Assembly (NCBI GenBank): GCA_000226015.1
Contig: JH154416.1
Coordinates: 19,123-58,528, forward strand
Source: Mnemiopsis leidyi
Taxonomy: Eukaryota > Ctenophora > Tentaculata > Lobata > Bolinopsidae
Length of the DNA: 39,406 nucleotides
Direction: 5' to 3'
Shown one piece after another: positions 11,565 through 21,694 of this stretch. Position 1 is the first letter of the stretch, and every line of letters begins with the position of its first letter. A program made the position numbers and the translations under genes. The notes beneath the pieces are model-generated. The model was not told the DNA's origin, did no database searches, and worked only from the letters and a program-made list of their open reading frames with translations.

Positions 11565-14265
11565 ATGACCGAGATTTCCTCTTCTGCAAAAAGAGTGACT
11601 TTCGGAGCTGATGAGATCACCATAATGCGGTCTTCTCCCTCCACTAAAAGTCTGCTTACTGAGTCCTGCATCGCTTTAAACTCCAGCAACTCTTCTCTAG
11701 GTACATAGATTGTCATCTTATTTAGTAACAAGGACATTGTTAGTATCAATCGTATTCTTAAAGACATCACCCTTGTTATCGCGGTCATACTGTTAAACCC
11801 TAAATGTGGCACATTTAGAATTTATAAAATTTTTCAGATCGTTCAACAAGCGTGCACAGTATCGAATCTAACCAATCACAGATAATCGGGTATGTATTGA
11901 TTGTCTGTTTATAGTGATTTGTTGGTAAGATTGGAAAAATTGCAGTTTATTTAGATATATATGAAATGGAAATGTTATTACTCGCGACCTTTTAAGTTAC
12001 AGAACTAAATACCCTTATCATTTATATTTTATCAAGAAAGTCGTCTGCAGAGTGACTACAGTGAATAATGAAAACAATCTTTTCCATCTAATTGTTTACA
12101 AAAATCATGTGGCAAATAAAGTAAAGACAATTCCCAAATACTTACAATAAAAATTGTTTATTCACCTGATACAATCGGATAGATCCTGTTGTATCTCTTT
12201 CTTCATGATCTTTTTCAGGATCTGATTAGGTCTCTGTTCTGAACCTTTAAGACAGACAAACTCACACTTTCAGATTTTTCTTGAATTTTTTTGGCCCTTA
12301 AACAAACCAATTCAAACGAGGCAAGCCTTGTACTATGTCCACAATGATAATAACCGATATTCCGGGCAAATATGCCAAAAATTTCTGTCACTAATCCTGA
12401 GACCAAGAGGTTTAGATAATGTTGATTTACACGAAAAACAGCTAACATCCCCCTCTTCAGAGACAGTCTAAGCAGCATGTCCCGCTTCAGTTCCCCTACA
12501 TCCTCCCCTCTCGGGCTGACCTCTAACAAGTCTCCCGTCTCCAGTACTGCGCTAGATTCGCTCATCTGCTCCCCAGCTCCTGGAAATTGGCGGAGTGTTA
12601 ACAAGTTTGTTATTTCTTCTTGTATCCTTGTCGATGTTTCAATAAAACGTATTAACAAGTTTTTTGTAAACAGTCCTTACTTCTGTATGCTTGATCTGAT
12701 TTTTGGGTTCTTTTTAGCAGTAATAACTATCGAAACAGCGAAACTAAATTTGCACAATCCAACTTTAAGCTCATTAAAGACATGACCATCTTTTCTAGTT
12801 TCAAGAGCAGGCCAGCCTCATTACCCGCTCCAAAACAACACACCTGGACCTCAGAGGAACTACAGAAATTCATTTTCCGTCCCTCCGACCTGATGATTCC
12901 CCCGAAGGTTCTCATATCCTATCTGAAACTTGACAACGATGTAGTGCACACTAACTTGATCCTCAAGCTTGTCAATACTTTAGAGGTTTGTACGTTATCG
13001 CAACTAGATATAAAGTTTTGATTTTTTAAATTTATAACTAAGAATATGTGACGAGCTAAAATGTGTAATTCGACAACATTGTGAATGAAAATTTTGTAAA
13101 CAAAAGGAAATATATTTCCTTTGATTTACAAAATTTCACAACTATAGTTGGCTGTAAGTTGTTTTTATGGATTCTGCCATCTAAATGTTCATCTTTTCAG
13201 CTGAACGGTCTAGCAGAATGTGTATGTGACCTCACTACCAAGTCCGGCTATGATTTTGAGGAGTTAGGCTATTTCGATTGGCTAAATGAGAAGGTAACAT
13301 GCGCCATGGCTGCGCTTACCTAACTAACTCCAGTTTTTGAGTAAGGCGCTTTGAGGAATCTTTAAGTCTTTAGTTCAGATTCTTGCGTCAATTTGATTTG
13401 AAATTTTGGAAAATGAAAGAGCTGACCTCAATTTCCCCTCCAGGTAGAAGAGTGCGAGTTTGTCCTGGTGATAATGTCGAAGCACTATGTGAGTTCTCTC
13501 TCAGTCCTCACCAAACTGGACGGTCTGGCTGGCTCCTCCAGCACACCTCACCGGACTTCACCTTACATCACTGCTGCTGATATCTCAAGATGGGGCCTCA
13601 GTCCCAGTGAGGTAGCTAGTTTTTTTGGGCCTTTTTTGTTCAGCTGATCGGGAATATTGGGAAGTTGGAATGTTAACCCCAGGAATCATATTTAATTCTA
13701 TTTCTGTACATAGAGCCTCTTTCTTATTCTGCTCTGACGTTGTTTACCGACGTTACCAAGGTTCATGCCAAGATTAAGATTAACAATATCACCACGACAC
13801 CCGATTAACAAAATCACCATAACAATAAATAAACAATATCACCATGACACCAGGTACATCGGAGGTTTATTCCGGTGTTAAACGACGACATGGAACAGTT
13901 ACAGACACCCTCTTGGATCCAACAACTCCCATACTTCGTCCCTAGCGAGATTTGTGAGCTCGGCTATCATGTGAGTCTTGTACGTTTTTCATTCTATCAT
14001 TGTTTATTCATTGGACATTAGGTAAGTCTTACAAGAATGCAGCTGTCACGTGATCGACAGTTTTAATCTTTGTTTTGCTGAATTCCTTATGATCCTCACG
14101 TTATTAAATATTGGGTTTAAAATTCAGCTGATCAGTAGAGACTACAGAGAATCAGTAGCGATACCCAACATATTTGAGTCGAGTCAAAACAGTGGTTTGA
14201 ACGCCGAGGGAGCAGAAGAAAGTAAAGCTGATCAGCTTGCTTTGTCACTCTCTGATATAGGTTAG
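11565..14265 (+). CDS. SEFIR-domain signalling protein, no transmembrane segment (7 exons)
   Basis: Exons: 11565-11700, 11838-11889, 12718-12985, 13201-13293, 13444-13611, 13854-13970 and 14128-14265. All junctions are GT-AG with matching phases, giving 323 residues. Residues from about 125 to 265 match the SEFIR pattern. A first strand PPKVLISYLKLDND is followed by a helix with a conserved His. Next come a buried CDL strand, the YFDWLNEKVEECEFVLVIMS helix-strand block typical of SEFIR box 2, and later RRFIPVLNDD with a following PSW. In animals SEFIR domains occur in IL-17 receptors and their adaptor Act1 (TRAF3IP2) and pair with each other. This protein has a Ser-rich N-terminus and neither signal peptide nor membrane helix, so it resembles a cytosolic adaptor more than a receptor. 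No U-box or death domain was seen. The stop follows LSDIG. An intron there is also possible (GATATAG|GTTAGT), so the C-terminus is uncertain. Confidence 0.8.
12157..12162 (-). promoter_or_regulatory. minus-strand polyadenylation signal AATAAA
   Basis: The minus strand reads AATAAA 53 bases past the stop codon of the antisense frame at 12215-12565. It is the main reason to take that frame seriously. Confidence 0.35.
12215..12565 (-). CDS. possible antisense gene or last exon inside SEFIR intron 2
   Basis: A minus-strand open frame runs to a stop at 12215. From the first ATG (MSESSAVLETGDLLEVS) it would give 116 residues. The 5' part is GC-richer than its surroundings and has exon-like codon use (GELKRDMLLRLSLKRG). 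A clean acceptor, TTTCCAG|GAG, precedes it near 12582, so it may instead be the final exon of a spliced gene. A good polyadenylation signal follows. The second half is AT-rich and less convincing, and a GTAAAT donor near 12439 could end a shorter exon. No family is recognised. A plus-strand Ser/Pro-rich frame overlaps at 12477 and cannot be excluded as an alternative SEFIR exon. Confidence 0.35.
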   Translation of the reverse strand: MSESSAVLETGDLLEVSPRGEDVGELKRDMLLRLSLKRGMLAVFRVNQHYLNLLVSGLVTEIFGIFARNIGYYHCGHSTRLASFELVCLRAKKIQEKSESVSLSVLKVQNRDLIRS

Positions 14266-14823
14266 TTTGTCTGTTTGTTCCCCTTTTTGTTTGTAGTATA
14301 TATTTATTTGTAAGGGACTGTTTCTTGGGAAGGGTCATAAACTTTTTACATCAGGTTGACAGGTTACAGCGGTTCTTAGCTTTAATAGGTCGCATCCTCT
14401 TAAGACGTATCTTAATTTTACTTAGGGGGGGGGGGGGGGTAAATTGCTGTCACAACCTGAACATTGTGGACCATCCCGAAGGACTGTTCATGATTTGTCT
14501 TGCGAAATCATGAACTGTCCCAACTGTTAATCTTCAAGGCTATAATATGTTTATAAATTTTGTAGTTGGTTTATCAATTTGTTTATGAAAACTAATTGCT
14601 TTTATGTTAATCTACCTACGTCAACCCGTATCAGTTAAATATAAATTATAGTATAAAAACCAACTCCTTGCAACATAATAATATTCACTTGTATTGAAAT
14701 ATCTGGATAAAAATTTTGCTTTTTGGAACTTGTTGGATTGAAATTTTGGATAATGAACTATAAACGCGGCGAGAAGACACCGAAAATACGTTTTGGCAAG
14801 TATCGAAAGCAGAAGTCAATTTC
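14266..14823. other. intergenic stretch
   Basis: No gene seen. It holds a 15-base poly-G run (14425-14439) and, near 14461-14513, a short imperfect inverted repeat around CATGA. The next gene probably begins transcription within the last 100 bases. Confidence 0.4.
14425..14439. repeat. poly-G run (G15)
   Basis: Fifteen consecutive G, similar to the run at the window start. It could affect sequencing and assembly locally. Confidence 0.9.
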
Positions 14824-17800
14824 ATGAGACCATCGGTGAGTGATTTAACCGTTTTGTACATTTGTTAGTGTGTTCCTAACAAGTTTGTTCATGTTAACTA
14901 AGAACGAGAAGTAGAACGTTTTTTAAACCTCAATTTATTAACCAGGAAATTGATTGTACTCCCTCTATGTTGCGGTCTTGTGCTTCGTGTATAAGATTGT
15001 TTTCCCCAATTTTGTTCAGCAGAAATTAAAGCTTACTTGTTTTTTCTGATTGGAATTGGATATCAGTAAGATTTTCGGAAGCAGTTTGTGAATGTTTAAG
15101 GTTTTGTGATCGACTCAATTTTTATTGCAGAAATATATTTCACATCCCTTGACTATTTTTATCAAAGCGTTTTTCGTAAGCTGCTTATCAACCATAAAAT
15201 GATTCTCAGGGAAATAAGATCATGCTGTCAGGAAGAAGCAACAACACACAAAACACAGAGGTTTCAGGACAGTTACAAAGGTCTACTGGAGATACCGTGT
15301 TTCATGCTGTAACCAAGAACTACCAGCACCACATTTACCCTCCACATCAATACTTTCAACATCACGTGAGGTATCCTTATCAACATGGGTACCAGATATC
15401 CGCTAGACACCTTCCAACTTCGTCCCAGTCCAACGCTGTAAATAATCGCGCTTTCGCCAATTACCATGGTTACAACTTTTATTCGCAATCCTCGAACTCG
15501 GCTCCTGATGTTCATCAGACGCAGAAAGTGTCACCTCAAGATCCGAAAAATTCTGCTGGTTTTACCCAAGTCACAAGAAATGAGAACCCTAACTCTCAAG
15601 TTAAATTTCAAACTTCACATTCGCTTCAGAATAAGTCTGTTTCACTTCAAGAACAGCCTGTATCACAGCCTTTGTACAGCCAGTCAAATAGTTCTTCCCT
15701 GCCTAAACCTAATGAGGCGATCCGCGAGTATTTGACTTATTCAACCACTCCAAATCAGTCAGACGTCGCTTCCCCTCGAATGTTAACCTCTCCACATAAC
15801 CCACATAACCTTCAGCAGCCTAATATACCCTATGCTACGAATATTGACACTCTTTCCAATGCTAAGAGTGCTACTGTTGGAACTAACTTCCCTGGAAATC
15901 AGTATAAAAATTCTACTGAATCTTATCAGCCCTACAACACTCCAACAACAAGTTTTCAACATGGTTTGCACTACTCCAACATAAATTTCAATACCTTTCA
16001 AAATCAAAACAGCTCTTACAGATATCCACACCACACACCGAACCACACACCGAACCCTACATCTTACAATGTCAAGCCGGTCGCAATGTTGCCTCATTCT
16101 TACCCAGCGTTACAAAATCAAATCACCCCACCAAGCAATCAGCCTGTCCCGAAACAACTTCCCCATCCAGATTCACATGCAGTAAACTTCAACAGTTCTA
16201 GCTTGCCCGTCACATCCATTCCTAACTCCACTGCAAGAAGTTCCTACCAGCCTCAGTTTTACCATGGTGGTCCTGCCACACATTTTAACTATCGCGACGA
16301 ATCTGAGAGTAACCAGCAAATTCAGAAAACCTCAAACTCCAATGGAGATACTAGCGAGGCGAGTGCCGCCAAAAACACAACGACCACCGAGTTTACCTCT
16401 TCGACCTCCCTGAACCTAGACTACCCTGAGTCCGACCTGTCTTCTTCTTCCCAGGAAGATGTGAGTGATTGCGAGTCTTACACTCTCGAACCTATCGGGA
16501 GTACTGGAGGTGGACGGTTGGAGATTCTTCCAAATCAGATTTATCAAGTTGTGCATGGTATTTCAAAAATCAGAGTGTCTGGGAAGAATGTAAATGTAAC
16601 AAACGAGTTTTCTTCAGACAAACGCATTTACAAAGTCAATCATCAAGGCGAAACATTTTACGTCAATTCTAATGACATAAAGCTGATTCGCTGTCAGTCT
16701 CAGGGGATAGACAAAACTAAAAACTTGAAAGCTGATGAGGCAAATGTGAACGAAGCTATTGCAAGCACGACCGCACCAAAAACTGATGCGAACATGCTGC
16801 AAAATGATGCTGATGATGGCAAATTTGTTCACGTTTTGCTTCCCAGAGACGAAGATCCTGAAGCAAAGTTTTGGGCAGAAGTTCCAGAGACTAATGTTTC
16901 ACAATCCAAAAATTGTGATATATTTAGTGTTGTATATGAGGGTAAGATCTTTCAGGTTCCTAAAGCGAACATTGCACAGATTGAAATAGAAAACAGCAGT
17001 GAAGTTGTCGTTGAAGTACCTGTAAAGGTAGTGAAAAGAAACAGAATTGCCAGAGTGTTTGTTGGAGGAGAATGGCAAGTATTCCCAGCTACAAAAGTTA
17101 AAGATAGTATCCGCAAACCTGGTACCTATGTTGTGAAATTACCAGATAAAAACGTCAGGGTAAAAGGTGATCTTGTCAAGTTTTTTGAGGTAGACAAACC
17201 TGACCATCTGCATCCAGAGGAACAGAAAGGTGAACTCTCTGACTCTACAAATTCCACTACAAGTACTAAACTAGATGTTCTGGAGTACAGCGTCTTTATC
17301 GAGGGGAAGTTTGTCCGACTCAGCGGAAAACATGTCCGAGCAATCCAGGCTAGGCCTGGTTACTACAGAGTCTTACATCTTACACGGAAATACATTGTTC
17401 ACATGAACCTGGTTCTTCCTGTTGTATGGGAACAGGAGAAGGGTGAGGAGGTGGTTATTGCTCCCACCCACTTCAGAGTTCTCTCAGAACAAGGCGAGTA
17501 TATCCTTCCTGCTGAGCTGGTCAGACCAGATCCTGGCGCGGTGAATGTGTTTATCGTAAGGTGTGATGTAAACCAGTCCATCAGAGTAAAGTCGAGTTTA
17601 ATGTTCCCGATGTGGCTCAATAGCGACACCATGTGTGTGACCGAGGTGACAGCTCAGGATGATAACACGCTGAATGAGTGCGAGCAGTTCAGGAAGTCTG
17701 ATCCGATTCAAACTTCTTCTCCCAAGAAAAGAACTCCCTCCTTACAAGTACCAACAGTACCAAAACCTCTTACTCGCTCAACCTCATTCCGTGCTCCAGA

Positions 17801-18329
17801 AGAGTTCTACTACAAGGTTTTCAAGGACGGAAAGTACTTCCAACTAGACAACAGCAAAGTAGAGGAGATCACCTCACTTCCTGGGTTCTACAAAGTGATG
17901 ATAGAGGGAGAGTGGATATACCACCCTGCATACTGCATTAGTAGAGTTAGAAAACCAGCTCTCAGGAAGACACTGTCTCTAGAAAAGCTGGCTAACACCT
18001 CGTGGGAGGAAAGCTTGCGGAGGAGAACAGAAAGGTGTACATCTAGGAAACCCAGATGGAGACATTGTTTCCCGGATGAATCTGTCATAACCCGAGGTGG
18101 TAGACTGAACAAGATACGGGAGAATCGTCTAGGGAAGGACGGTTCCGGCCAAGGTGAGGGGGTAATAAGTGTCACTTCTGAGGAGGTAAATAGTGCAAGC
18201 GTGATCAAAAGTGAACTTACTTCTGATTCTAGTGCTCTTGGTAGTGCCGGCAAGACTGTGAGAAGATCTAAGAATTCTTCAAGCTTGACAAACTCGGATA
18301 TGTCTAGTGTTTCGTTTACCAGCAGATAG
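14824..18329 (+). CDS. low-complexity protein with six copies of an undescribed ~50-residue module
   Basis: The main exon, 15210-18329, is one long open frame whose internal ATG at 15222 gives 1035 residues. A short exon 14824-14835 (MRPS), with a strong donor TCG|GTGAGT and a fitting acceptor CTCAG at 15209, joins in phase and would give 1043. Counting from 15222, residues 1-400 are rich in Ser, Asn, Gln, Pro, His and Tyr with no predicted fold, i.e. prion-like. After an acidic Ser stretch come six related modules at about 439-490, 534-590, 606-656, 687-735, 747-800 and 861-912. The clearest copies read RVFVGGEWQVF, YSVFIEGKFVRL and YKVFKDGKYFQL at their start, then PG-x-Y-x-V in the middle and a late V-x-V. 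The C-terminal 120 residues are Ser/Arg/Lys-rich. There is no signal peptide, membrane helix or catalytic motif. A protein-interaction or RNA-associated scaffold is conceivable, but function is unknown. Related modules occur at 28430-29100 and 34674-38400. Confidence 0.9.
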
Positions 18330-18791
18330 CTTGTGAAATTTTATTTATGAATAATTGAATAATATCCAGATATCCCAAATTTCGCTATTGAATGCTATTT
18401 TACAAGATATGTATTCTTGACTTGTCACCTTGACTTTTCTAGCATGTATTTACATCAACACTCAACAGATTTTAACATTCCTTATACATATTACATAAAT
18501 TTTTTAACATTCCTACATATTACATCAATTCTTTGACAGATGTCGAATGTATAAACGATAAGATGAAAAGACTTACTCATGTGCCATGACATATTGTTAT
18601 ATTTGACATCGTGTGGTTGATTTTAATGCTACGTTTAAGAAAATTAGGAGATTTTTGAATGACTCAATGACAGTTCAAACTTATTTGTAGTATCCTATAT
18701 TATCCCTGGCGCAAAGCTTCAAAATCTTGTGACAAGCTTATCCCCTAACATCAAAACTTATTCATATAATGAGGGGACAGTATCGGAATGC

Positions 18792-18824
18792 AGCTCAATA
18801 ACTGTATAATACAGTTATTGAGCT
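18792..18824. repeat. perfect palindrome, 16-bp arms and 1-base centre
   Basis: The left arm AGCTCAATAACTGTAT (18792-18807) and right arm (18809-18824) are exact reverse complements around a single A. Such a sequence can extrude as a cruciform or bind a dimeric protein. It lies about 460 bases past the stop codon of the module-repeat gene. Confidence 0.95.
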
Positions 18825-19069
18825 TGTATTGCACAATCTGTCACATTTTGTGTACTCAAGTAGCCTCGCACATTCAACAAGTTTTTTTTGCTGAATAACG
18901 AAAACCACGTACAGCGTGTTTAGGGTCGCATTATATTGCCCGTTTGCCCTTTACAGTTATCTTTGTCGTTTCTTTCAACGGAGCTAGATTTCCTATCATC
19001 GCACCCGGTCAAGGGTGTTCGAAAACCTGCCGATAAATAATTAGTTAGTCAATTCTGTATTTGAAGTTG

Positions 19070-19130
19070 TATTGAATAAACATATATTGAATAAACTTGC
19101 ATCGAATGAATTTATATTGAATAAACTTAT
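19070..19130. repeat. degenerate tandem repeat carrying AATAAA signals
   Basis: A unit of about 15 bp, roughly ATTGAATAAACTTRTAT, is repeated about four times. Exact AATAAA hexamers fall at 19075, 19090 and 19120, and a mutated copy (AATGAA) lies between. On the plus strand these could act as polyadenylation signals for the 14824-18329 gene, giving a 3' UTR of about 750 bases. Confidence 0.6.
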
Positions 19131-19931
19131 AACTTCACTCATTTCTCAATTTTCATTGAGCAACCGTCATTTAACTGGGATGAAGGATTTACTTTTCAAG
19201 CGAATATGGCGGCATGACTGTATATTCCTGTTATGACCTGGCGAGATGTTTCTTGTTGATAGCTCAGGGTTGATTGTCAGGGTTATCTGTTCTCGTGAAT
19301 TATCGGCATTGCTGCTATCTGTTAACAATTTTTCCTCGCCACTTTTTTGCAATAGTTTCTGCATAGTAAAGTCATGACAACATCAGGTCATCATTCGATA
19401 AAGCACTTAATTCGGTACAGATATCCAGCGCATTGCCAACTGCCACTAGTGATTTGTAATTGCTCCATATTCTCCTTTAGAATCTTAGAGATGATTATCG
19501 ATAACGATAAGTGAACTCAAAAAATAAAATTATGTTTTGATAACTTCAATGTTTGTAGCTGTGGGTTAACTGAGGCTGGTAAATTGATAGGTTATAGGTA
19601 ATGGCATAGAATATGATAGATACTAATAGGCTTTTCCATACACCTAGAATTCTGCGGAACAACCCATATTTTGTGTGACTCTTATATGACAACAGCCAAG
19701 AAAGTAAATTAACTTCCTTTCATATGCTCGACCAAATTAATTGCATTCCAAGAATACTCCTTACAGTCATTTAAGTATGTATTGTAGATCAGTAGATCCT
19801 CAAATCATGAGAAGTTCTCCAGTTCTATTCTCCTTAATGCCACTGCCTAAATTTATAATCTCCTCAATTGTCTAGATGTATTTCATGGATCCGTATAAGT
19901 ACTTTTGTAACATTGCATCTAAAAAAATATA

Positions 19932-20003
19932 AATATATTTATTATTATTATTACTATTATATATTATATTATTACTATATTTATTACTATTATTATTATA
20001 TAT
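19932..20003. repeat. ATT/ATA microsatellite-like patch
   Basis: Interrupted repetition of ATT, ATTATT and TATATT. Simple low-complexity sequence. Confidence 0.8.
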
Positions 20004-21654
20004 AGGCGATTTATCTTATTAGTTGTCATAAAGTTGCAATCATTTTCATACAAAAATTGAAAGATCTTCCTGGGTTGGTCAACTGTTTTTGTGTTGATCT
20101 AATATTCTGATAGCTTTATAATGGTGATTTGCTCCACCCCCTAACGCCCTACATATAATATATAACGCCCTATAACTGTCTATGTTATAATTCTCTTCCT
20201 TCCAGCTAACGTGCTGCATATGGTGTTAAGACAAGGACTTGTCAAAAGTGACATAACCTTTAGACCATCCATTTCACAAACCGGCTAAGTCTACTGTTTA
20301 AATGTTAAATAGTTTAATCATAACAGTCAACTGAAATTTAAACAATATTCTAAAATTGTTGCAAAAACTTTTTCAGTAATGAAGTTGGGCAGTTGAAACA
20401 TCTGGTAAAAATTTCGTTAGCCACTTGAATGTCGCAATTCGGAGAACCGCCAAAATAGGTTTATAATTCCTCTCTTCCTTTTAATAAGGTAATAAGATGT
20501 TAACAAGCTAGGGTTCACCTCTTTTAATGACTTACTATTACTTAAATAATATCACCGTCCTTCTAATATTTTACATTGAATGATTTTGTCATGAAATACT
20601 TATAAACAGCTCTCAGATTTCGGTTATACTATTACTGAAATTTAAGCTAACATTATTGTTATCTATGGATGTAATCACTAATCAATTGTCCTTGTGAAAT
20701 GTACGTTAACCTGCCCACTGTGTGAATTACATTTCTCGCATTGACTTATTTGCTTACTTACTTGAATATTTCAAGAATGCAGTAGTTCATTAGGTAGTAG
20801 GTACTAGGCACCTACTGCTGTACTGGGTGGGACTTATATTTTCTTGCTGTCTCCAGCTGCTTGCAACAATAAATATAGAAATATGTTTCTATTGTTGTGT
20901 ATAGAAATATGTTTATATTATCCACTGTGTTTTTTCTCTGCTTGTGTTTTTGTACCATGACAACACCTCTATATCAAGTAACTGCAGCTGTTTAAACTAC
21001 CGATGTTCTACCAGAATCAAAACAGGCAATTATGGCTCTATGAACATAAGCAACAAGAGTTTACAAATTACCCACATTCATTGCTTTATTGACTACCCAA
21101 TACTCATTTGAAATTGATGCCATAGGTACCGATTAAGTGACTAACTGACTAGTGACATTTGAAAACGAACATGCCTCCTGAGAACAGAGAAATGGAACTA
21201 GATTAAATTTGATAATTTAATATCCTGTCTACTAGACTTTCTGTTTAGATATCCGATAACTTAAATTCGTTTCTGAAATTTAATTTTCCATCCTCCCTAA
21301 TCTTCACGTTAACATTTCCTCTGTTAGTTTAAATTAGTTGTAATGTTGTTTGTAGCAGTAGAGTAAAACCGTGTTGGTTCTGTGCTATATTCATGTGATA
21401 TTATTCATCTTCCTACCTTCACCAATGCATTTTCTCATTTTCATTTTCGCTATATGTGTGAATTCTAGTACTGAATCTTTGACTGCACTTGTTGCTTTGT
21501 TGAGGCATAGAATAAAAGGGATTCAGGATAAAGCACATTGATAATCTATTCACTCTTTCGGTGGCCTAGAACAAGTTCATACAACATAAGTATTAAGTCT
21601 GTAATTTAAGTATAGAAGTACCAATATTCTTGCTTCAATAGACCTTACGAATTA

Positions 21655-21694
21655 AGGTACAGAGAGTTATATCCAGGTACAGAGAGTTATATTC
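21655..21694. repeat. 20-bp direct tandem duplication
   Basis: AGGTACAGAGAGTTATATCC is followed immediately by a copy that differs only near its end (TATTC). Confidence 0.9.
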
